Shown: piece by piece, positions 59,235 through 64,000 of the stretch
Layout: the number at the start of each line of letters is the position of its first letter
Position numbering within the stretch: the stretch's first letter is position 1
Made by a program: the position numbers and the translations under genes
Notes under the pieces: model-generated
What the model saw: the letters and a program-made list of their open reading frames with translations, nothing else
Told to the model about the DNA's origin: nothing
The model's database searches: none
NCBI GenBank assembly: GCA_038049695.1
Contig: CP142461.1
Span: forward strand, 25,799,001 to 25,863,000
Source: Cinnamomum chago
Taxonomy: Eukaryota; Streptophyta; Magnoliopsida; Laurales; Lauraceae
DNA length: 64,000 bases
Direction of reading: 5' to 3'

Positions 59235-62200
59235 TTGTGTTTTCGTGCAGAGGTTTCGTACAACGCGCCCGAAGTTCGGGTTTTAGCCTTTTCAGACGTA
59301 AGACATCCTGAAGTGTTTACCAAACCCAAGATTCACATGAAACCCGTTTCAAACCGAAAAGAATCTCGAAATAACCTACAATGCGCATCTCAGCCAGAAT
59401 CTCTTCAATTGGATTTCGACGCGTAAGACTAGAGTACGACACTTGAAACCCTATTTCCTATTAAAGCCTGATCCTAGAGTTTTCTAGAAGGAGTATTTCC
59501 ACCGAGGGTCGCATGAAACACATAGTAGAGTCAACAGTTTCGCATATATACATTGATTGTGTTTTCGTGCAAAGGTTTCGTACAACGCGCCTGAAGTTCG
59601 GGTTTTAGCGTTTTCAGACGTAAAACTTCATGAAGTGTTTACCAAACCCAAGATTCACCCGACACCAGTTTCAAACCGAAAAGAATCTCGAAATAACCTA
59701 CAGTGCGCATCTCAGCCCAGAATCTCTTCAATTGGATTTCGAGGCGTAAGACTAGAGTACGACACTTGAAACCCTTTTTTCTTTTAAAAATGGATCCCGT
59801 AGTTTTCTAGAAGGAGTATTTGGACCAAGAGTCGCATGAAACACATTGTAGAGTCAACAACTTCGTAAAGCTACATTCTTTGAGTTTTCATACAAACGTT
59901 CCGTATGACGCATCCGAAGTTCGACTTTTAGCCTTTTCAGTCACAGAACTCCCTGAAGTGTTTACAAAACCCAAGATTCACCCGAAACCCGTTTTAAAAC
60001 GAAAAGAATCTCGAAATAACCTACAATGCGCAACTCAGCCCCGAATCCTTTCAATTGGATTTCGAGGCGTAAGACTAGAGTACGACACTTGAAACCTTAT
60101 TTTATATTAAAGCTCAATCCTAGAGTTTTCGAGAAGGAGTTTTTGCACCGAGGGTTGCGTGAAACACTTATTATAGTCAACAATTTCGCATAGATACATT
60201 GATTGTGTTTTCAGGCAAAGGTTTCGTACAACGCGCCCGAAGTTCGGGTTTAGCCTTTTCAGACGTAAAACTTCCTGAAGTGTTTACCAAACCCAAGATT
60301 CACATGTAACCCGTTTCAAACCGAAAAGAATCTCGAAATAACCTACAATGCGCAACTCAGTCCAGAATCCTTTCAATTGGATTTCGAGGCGTAAGACTAG
60401 AGTACGACACTTGAAATCTTATTTCCTATTAACGCCCGATCCTAGAGTTTTCTAGAAGGAGTATTTTTACCGAGGGTCGTATGAAACACATAGTATAGTC
60501 AACAATTTCGCTTAGATACAATGATTGTGTTTTCGTGCAGAGGTTTCGTACAACGCGCCCGAAGTTCGGGTTTTAGCCTTTTTACGCGTAAAACTTCCTA
60601 AAGCGTTTACCAAACCCAAGATTCACCCGAAACCCGTTTCCAACCGAAAAGAATGTCGAAATAACCTACAGTGCGCATCCCAGCCCAGAATCTCTTCAAT
60701 TGGATTTCAAGGCGTAAGACTAGACTACGACACTTAAAACCCTTTTTTCTTTTAAAACTCGATCCCGGAGTTTTCTAGAAGGAGTATTTGGACCGAGAGT
60801 CGCTTGAAACACATAGTTGAGTCAACAACTTCGTAAAGCTCCATAGATTGAGTTTTCGTACAGAAGTTCCGTACGACTCTTCCGAAGTTCGACCTTTAGC
60901 CTTTTTAGTCGCAGAACTCCCTGAAGTGTTTACCAAACCCAAGATTCACCCGAAACCCGTTTCAAACCGAAAAGAATGCCGAAATAACCTACAATGCGCA
61001 ACTCAGCCCAGAATCCTTTCAATTGGATTTCGAGGCGTAAGACTAGAGAACGACACTTGAATCCTTATTTTCTACTAAAGCTCGATCCTGGAGTTTTCTA
61101 GATGGAGTACTTGCACCGAGAGTCGAATGAAACACATAGTATAGTCAACAATTTAACATAATTACATTGATTGTGTTTTCGTGCAGAGGTTTCGTACAAC
61201 TCGCTCGAAGTTCGGGTTTTAGCCTTTTCAGACGTAAAACTTCCTGAAGTGTTTACCAAACCCAAGATTCACCCGAAACCCGTTTCAAACCGAAAAGAAT
61301 ATCGAATTAACCAACAATGCGCATCTCAGCCCAGAATCTTTTCAATTGGATTTCGAGACGTAAGACTAGAGTACGACACTTGAAACCCTTTTTTCTTTTA
61401 AAACTCGATCCCGGAGTTTTCTAGAAGAGGTATTTGGACCGAGAGTCGCAAGAAACACATACTAGAGTTAACAACTTCGTAAAGCTACATTGATTGAGTT
61501 TTCCTACAGAAGTTTCGTACGACGCTTCCGAAGTTCGACTTTTTAGCCTTTTCAGTCCCAAAATTCCCTGAAGTGTTTACCAAACCCAAGATTCACCCGA
61601 AAGCATTTTCAAACTGAAAAGAATCTCGAAATAACCTACAAGGCGCAACTCAGCCCAGAATCATTTCAATTGGATTTCGGGGCGTAAAACTAGAGTACAA
61701 TACTTGAAACCTTATTTTCTATTAAAGCTCGATCCTAGAGTTCTCTAAAAGGAGTATTTGCACCGAGGGTCGCATGAAACCCATAGTATAGTCAACAATT
61801 TCGCATAGATACATTGATTGTGTTTTCGTGCAGAGGTTTCGTACAACGCGCTCGAAGTTCTAGTTTTAGCCGTTTCAATCGTAAAACTTCCTACAGTATT
61901 TCCCAAACCCAAGATTCACCCGAAACCCATTTCAAACCGAAAAGAATCTCGAAATAACCTATAATGCGCAACGCAGCCCAGAATCTCTTCAATTGGATTT
62001 CGAGGCGTAAGACTAGAGTACGACACTTGAAACCCTTTTTTCTTTTAAAACTCGATCGCGGAGTTTTCTAGAAGGAGTATTTGGACTGAGGGTCGCATGA
62101 AACACATAGTAGAGTCAAAAACTTCGTAAAGCTACATTGATTGAGTTTTCATACAGAAGTTCTGTACGATGCTTCCGAAGTTCGACTTTTAGCGTTTTCT

Positions 62201-62464
62201 AGAGGCAGAACTCCCTGAAGTGTTTACCAAACCCAAGATTCACCCGAAACCCGTTTCAAACCGAAATGAATCTCGAAATAACCTACAATGCGCAACTCAG
62301 ACCACAATCCTTTCAATAGGATTTCGAGGCGTAACACTAGAGTACGGCACTTGAAACTTTACTTTCTATTAAAGCTCGATCCTTGAGTTTTCTAGAAGGA
62401 GTATTTGCACCGAGGGTCGTATGAAACATATAGTATAGTGAACAATTTCGCATAGATACATTGA
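59235..62464 (+). repeat. HOR unit H17
   Basis: The most diverged unit by eye. Carries the H14-H17 triple. Private changes: CCCTTTTTTCTTTT after monomer 2 (near 59779), TTTTCGAGAAGG before monomer 4 (near 60131), TTTACGCGT in monomer 5 (near 60586), AGTTTCGTACGACG in monomer 8 (near 61514), CAATACTTG (near 61700) and TTACTTTC in monomer 10 (near 62362). Has GTAACACTAG at 62335. Confidence 0.97.
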
Positions 62465-64000
62465 TTGTGTTTTCGTGCAGAGGTTTCGTACAACGCGCCC
62501 GAAGTTCGGGTTTTAGCCTTTTCAGACGTAAGACATCCTGAAGTGTTTACCAGACCCAAGATTCACATGAAACCCGTTTCAAACCGAAAAGAATCTCGAA
62601 ATAACCTACAATGCGCATCTCAGCCAGAATCTCTTCAATTGGATTTCGACGCGTAAGACTAGAGTACGACACTTGAAACCCTATTTCCTATTAAAGCCTG
62701 ATCCTAGAGTTTTCTAGAAGGAGTATTTCCACCGAGGGTCGCATGAAACACATAGTAGAGTCAACAGTTTCGCATATATACATTGATTGTGTTTTCGTGC
62801 AAAGGTTTCGTACAACGCGCCTGAAGTTCGGGTTTTAGCGTTTTCAGACGTAAAACTTCATGAAGTGTTTACCAAACCCAAGATTCACCCGACACCAGTT
62901 TCAAACCGAAAAGAATCTCGAAATAACCTACAGTGCGCATCTCAGCCCAGAATCTCTTCAATTGGATTTCGAGGCGTAAGACTAGAGTACGACACTTGAA
63001 ACCCTTTTTGCTTTTAAAAATGGATCCCGTAGTTTTCTAGAAGGAGTATTTGGACCAAGAGTCGCATGAAACACATTGTAGAGTCAACAACTTCGTAAAG
63101 CTACATTCTTTGAGTTTTCATACAAACGTTCCGTATGACGCATCCGAAGTTCGACTTTTAGCCTTTTCAGTCACAGAACTCCCTGAAGTGTTTACAAAAC
63201 CCAAGATTCACCCGAAACCCGTTTTAAAACGAAAAGAATCTCGAAATAACCTACAATGCGCAACTCAGCCCCGAATCCTTTCAATTGGATTTCGAGGCGT
63301 AAGACTAGAGTACGACACTTGAAACCTTATTTTATATTAAAGCTCAATCCTAGAGTTTTCTAGAAGGAGTTTTTGCACCGAGGGTTGCGTGAAACACTTA
63401 TTATAGTCAACAATTTCGCATAGATACATTGATTGTGTTTTCAGGCAAAGGTTTCGTACAACGCGCCCGAAGTTCGGGTTTAGCCTTTTCAGACGTAAAA
63501 CTTCCTGAAGTGTTTACCAAACCCAAGATTCACATGTAACCCGTTTCAAACCGAAAAGAATCTCGAAATAACCTACAATGCGCAACTCAGTCCAGAATCC
63601 TTTCAATTGGATTTCGAGGCGTAAGACTAGAGTACGACACTTGAAATCTTATTTCCTATTAACGCCCGATCCTAGAGTTTTCTAGAAGGAGTATTTTTAC
63701 CGAGGGTCGTATGAAACACATAGTATAGTCAACAATTTCGCTTAGATACAATGATTGTGTTTTCGTGCAGAGGTTTCGTACAACGCGCCCGAAGTTCGGG
63801 TTTTAGCCTTTTTACACGTAAAACTTCCTAAAGCGTTTACCAAACCCAAGATTCACCCGAAACCCGTTTCCAACCGAAAAGAATGTCGAAATAACCTACA
63901 GTGCGCATCCCAGCCCAGAATCTCTTCAATTGGATTTCAAGGCGTAAGACTAGACTACGACACTTAAAACCCTTTTTTCTTTTAAAACTCGATCCCGGAG
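62465..64000 (+). repeat. HOR unit H18, partial at window edge
   Basis: Monomers 1-4 and most of monomer 5. Private CCAGACCC in monomer 1 (near 62552), inside the otherwise almost invariant ACCAAACCCAAG block. The window ends before monomer 6, so membership of the H14-H17 group cannot be tested. Confidence 0.97.

Larger units (their letters stand above)
45933..64000. repeat. Satellite array, right block (same HOR, continues past window)
   Basis: The same 3230-bp HOR resumes right after the retrotransposon with the 5-bp target duplication and keeps the phase of the left block: the monomer-1 head expected at 38791 without an insertion lies at 46315, an offset of 7524 (7519 element + 5 duplication). 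It carries the right-hand variant set (see H13-H18) and runs off the window edge within monomer 5 of H18. Confidence 0.98.

Noticed and set aside
31-63967. Recurrent 63-93 codon frames on the plus strand, one per monomer in about six of ten monomers
   Set aside because: They recur only because the DNA repeats. Monomers 4, 8, 9 and 10 lack the frame and monomer 1 is frameshifted by a 1-bp deletion; 323 bp is not divisible by three. No domain, signal peptide or gene-like context. A dN/dS test across monomers would settle it; near-neutral values are expected.
1-64000. rRNA intergenic spacer or telomeric repeat
   Set aside because: No rRNA-like conserved stretch and no run of TTTAGGG or CCCTAAA units; AAACCC occurs only singly within the monomer core.

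Overview
The window is plant-type nuclear heterochromatin, most likely from a flowering plant; I cannot name the species. Two things fill it: a megasatellite array and one young LTR retrotransposon inserted into that array. I found no host protein gene, rRNA, tRNA or CRISPR array.

Satellite (1-38413 and 45933-64000). All monomers run head to tail with a mean period of 323 bp. Ten non-identical monomers make a higher-order repeat (HOR) of exactly 3230 bp, which recurs with almost no change. The window holds the last 30 bp of one unit, 17 whole units (one split by the insertion) and a partial unit at the right edge, about 175 monomers in total. Monomers fall into two classes by their heads. A has TTGTGTTTTC then GGTTTCGTACAAC; B has TTGAGTTTTC then GTTCCGTACGAC. 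Their order is A-A-B-A-A-B-A-B-A-B: a duplicated trimer followed by two dimers. Monomers 1 and 4 have A heads and B-like tails, so they look like old crossover hybrids. Variants between HOR copies are few but clustered: H1-H7 differ from H8-H18, and H14-H17 share three derived bases. This is the expected footprint of local unequal exchange. A centromeric or pericentromeric position is likely but not shown by the sequence alone.

Retrotransposon (38414-45932, 7519 bp, minus strand). It has perfect 5-bp target duplications (GGACT), TG...CA ends and LTRs of 2213 and 2214 bp. A 12-nt primer-binding site matches the 3' end of initiator tRNA-Met, and a polypurine tract abuts the opposite LTR. By eye the LTRs differ at two substitutions and one poly-G length change, so the insertion is very recent. 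Palindromes just upstream of a TATA box and repeated polypurine tracts before the 3' LTR point to the Sirevirus (SIRE/Maximus) branch of Ty1/copia. The 3.1-kb interior has no gag-pol reading frame, so the element is non-autonomous. Much of that interior carries an irregularly spaced AT-rich motif.

How the parts relate: the satellite is shaped by recombination and carries no credible gene. The element landed in monomer 9 of HOR unit H12 and left the array phase intact on both sides (38791 + 7524 = 46315). No other HOR copy carries it, so it post-dates the last amplification of that unit.
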